A stretch of 64,000 nucleotides of DNA from Congregibacter brevis (GTDB lineage Bacteria > Pseudomonadota > Gammaproteobacteria > Pseudomonadales > Halieaceae), in NCBI RefSeq assembly GCF_045689245.1, contig NZ_CP136865.1, positions 62,001 through 126,000 of the forward strand, written 5' to 3'. The notes beneath the pieces are model-generated. The model worked only from the letters and a program-made list of their open reading frames with translations. It ran no database searches and was not told the origin of the DNA. Of this stretch, positions 62,674-64,000 are shown in pieces (position 1 is the stretch's first letter; the number at the start of each line of letters is the position of its first letter). Both the position numbers and the translations under genes were made by a program.

Positions 62674-64000
62674 GCGAGTTTCGGTCTATCAACTACCGAC
62701 ACCACACGCATCATTCCAGCATGCATGTGGTAGAGCAGATGACAATGAAAAGCCCAGTCTCCAACAGCATCCGCCGTAATATCCACCGACATTTTCTCCC
62801 CGGGCTTTACGACAATTGTGTGCTTTCGGGGTTTGAAGTCACCATCGTTGGTCACGACGTCAAAAAACATTCCATGCAAATGTATTGGATGCGGCATCAT
62901 CGTGTCGTTCACCATGGTGAGACGCACGCGTTCGTCCTTGTAGAGGGTGATGGGTTCATCGACCTCAGAGAACTTCAGCCCATCGAAAGACCACATATAG
63001 CGCTCCATATTGCTCGTGAGATGAAGCTCAAGTTCTCGCTGTGGGGAGCGGGAATCAGGGTTTTTCTCTCTGGATTGCAGGTCTGTGTAAACCAAAACGC
63101 GGTGAGCCACATCCTCGAGACCCAAGGGCCGCTCGCCAAGCCGATTGACCGGATTCATTGCGAGCCCAACTACGCCCGGGCCTTTTGCGTGCTTATGCTC
63201 TTGCGTTGACCCTGCATTATTGGGCTCGTGCCCCATCGCCGCATGATCCATTCCCCCATGGTTCATAGCGCTATGGTCCATCTCCATCGCGTCAGTCTTA
63301 CCATGGTCCATTTGCTCATGATCCATTGATGCGTGATTCATTTCGCCGTGGCCCATTGGCTTATGGTTCATGGCGACGTGATTCATCTCGCCGTGATCCA
63401 TCGCCATGTCTTTCATGGTCAGCGTGGGGCGAGGTCTTAGCTGCGGGATATCCGCGCTGAGTCCTTCCTGAGGCGAGAGTGTGCCTCGAGCATAACCGTA
63501 TCGGTCGTTGCTCTCTGCCATCAGTGTGTAGGCCTGATTTTTAGGCTCGACAACGACATCAAATGTCTCGGCGATCCCTATCTGAAATTCATCAACCTCT
63601 ACCGGGTTGACCGGAAGTCCATCAGCCTGAACAACGTTCAACGGGAGCCCGGGAATTCTAACGTTGAAGATACTCATTGCTGAGGCATTGATGAACCGTA
63701 AGCGTACGCGCTCCCCAGGACTAAAAAGACCAGTCCAATTGTCTTGGGGGCCATGTCCATTAATCAGATATGTATAAGTCGAACCAGTAACGTCAGCGAT
63801 GTCAGCCGCGTTCATACGCATTTCGCCCCACATCAAACGTTCATCAAACGTGTTTTTGAGCCCCCGCGTACGACTGTCACGATAGAACTCACCGACGGTG
63901 CGTTGTTGAAAGTTATAGTTGTCCGACATCTTCTTGAGCTTTGCAAAAACGCGATGAGGATCTTCAAAGGTCCAATCTGAAAGCAGGACGACATACTCTC
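62670..64000 (-). CDS. copA: Multicopper oxidase CopA (5' end outside window)
   Basis: The frame runs to the right edge, so the ATG at 63929 is internal (upstream residues read EYVVLLSDWTFEDPHRVFAKL) and about 443 C-terminal residues are visible of an expected 600. It oxidises Cu(I) to less toxic Cu(II) in the periplasm. Copper ligands are HPIHLHG and HCHLLYHMHAGM near the C-terminus (types 1-3 sites). Between domains 2 and 3 (residues 172-246 from 63929) is a Met/His-rich region with eleven Met-x-His units at a strict five-residue spacing. Domain 2 carries YTYLINGHGP. It overlaps copB by 4 bases; its promoter is outside the window. Confidence 0.95.
   Translation of the reverse strand, partial: EYVVLLSDWTFEDPHRVFAKLKKMSDNYNFQQRTVGEFYRDSRTRGLKNTFDERLMWGEMRMNAADIADVTGSTYTYLINGHGPQDNWTGLFSPGERVRLRFINASAMSIFNVRIPGLPLNVVQADGLPVNPVEVDEFQIGIAETFDVVVEPKNQAYTLMAESNDRYGYARGTLSPQEGLSADIPQLRPRPTLTMKDMAMDHGEMNHVAMNHKPMGHGEMNHASMDHEQMDHGKTDAMEMDHSAMNHGGMDHAAMGHEPNNAGSTQEHKHAKGPGVVGLAMNPVNRLGERPLGLEDVAHRVLVYTDLQSREKNPDSRSPQRELELHLTSNMERYMWSFDGLKFSEVDEPITLYKDERVRLTMVNDTMMPHPIHLHGMFFDVVTNDGDFKPRKHTIVVKPGEKMSVDITADAVGDWAFHCHLLYHMHAGMMRVVSVVDRPKLA
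63228..63401 (-). repeat. 15-bp coding tandem repeat (Met-x-His pentapeptides) in copA
   Basis: Twelve five-residue registers, eleven with Met-x-His (MDH, MNH or MGH) and one degenerate (TDA). At DNA level this is a diverged 15-bp tandem repeat prone to slippage without frameshift. Likely copper-binding array of CopA. Confidence 0.9.

Noticed and set aside
63228..63401. CRISPR-like short regular repeats
   Set aside because: They are in-frame 15-bp coding repeats of copA with no spacers.
1..64000. Genomic island, prophage or insertion sequence
   Set aside because: No integrase, transposase, attachment repeat or tRNA was found, and codon use looks even throughout by eye.

Overview
The window looks like a chromosomal segment of a marine gammaproteobacterium, possibly of the Halieaceae (OM60/NOR5-like) type. 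That placement is an inference from gene content: TolB/TPR membrane proteins, a PEP-CTERM-type exported protein, a DUF5916/CBM9 outer-membrane protein, stand-alone Rieske oxygenases and many secreted M1/S9/M24 peptidases. No marker gene is present to prove it. I found no tRNA, rRNA, CRISPR array, insertion sequence, prophage or conjugation gene. The segment is gene-dense, with no gene-free stretch above about 300 bases. It starts inside a TPR gene and ends inside a copper oxidase gene.

Layout. 0-2.4 kb: end of a TPR protein and a GGDEF/EAL protein. 2.4-7.2 kb: two Rieske oxygenase alpha subunits flanking a DUF5916 outer-membrane protein. 7.2-12.2 kb: two TetR regulators, each facing a divergent oxidoreductase gene across a promoter with paired palindromic operators. 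The first faces a Rieske oxygenase; the second faces an FAD/NAD(P) oxidoreductase plus DUF2855 pair. A PEP-CTERM-like protein lies between them. 12.2-17.3 kb: a GST, small membrane and secreted proteins, a metallophosphoesterase lipoprotein and a rhodanese lipoprotein. 17.3-21.6 kb: YHYH lipoprotein, secreted protein, histidine kinase, response regulator and a small four-cysteine exported protein, all in one direction; this is the best candidate for an undescribed signalling system. 21.6-31.5 kb: TolB/TPR protein, S4 protein, DoxX, BtrH/DUF4872 protein, DUF3237, DUF3192, BCCT transporter, PQQ alcohol dehydrogenase and an NAD(P)H-binding protein.

31.5-61.9 kb is dominated by peptide and amino-acid use: a DPP-IV-like S9 lipoprotein, a YtcJ amidohydrolase, two MFS transporters, PutA, a sortilin/BNR exported protein, a second S9 peptidase, three different M1 metallopeptidases, an M24 Xaa-Pro-aminopeptidase-like enzyme, an APC permease, an aldo-keto reductase/RidA fusion and a P-loop kinase. 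Together these could release peptides, including proline-containing ones, in the periplasm, import the products, and oxidise proline to glutamate through PutA. A tiny VOC (glyoxalase-fold) gene that has lost its middle but kept a strong ribosome binding site lies at 43.6 kb. 61.9-64 kb: the copA-copB copper-resistance pair, with CopA cut by the window edge and carrying a strict five-residue Met-x-His repeat.

Starts were moved inward from the longest reading frame where a Shine-Dalgarno sequence or signal peptide favours it. All functions are read from motifs and recalled family patterns; no database search was run.
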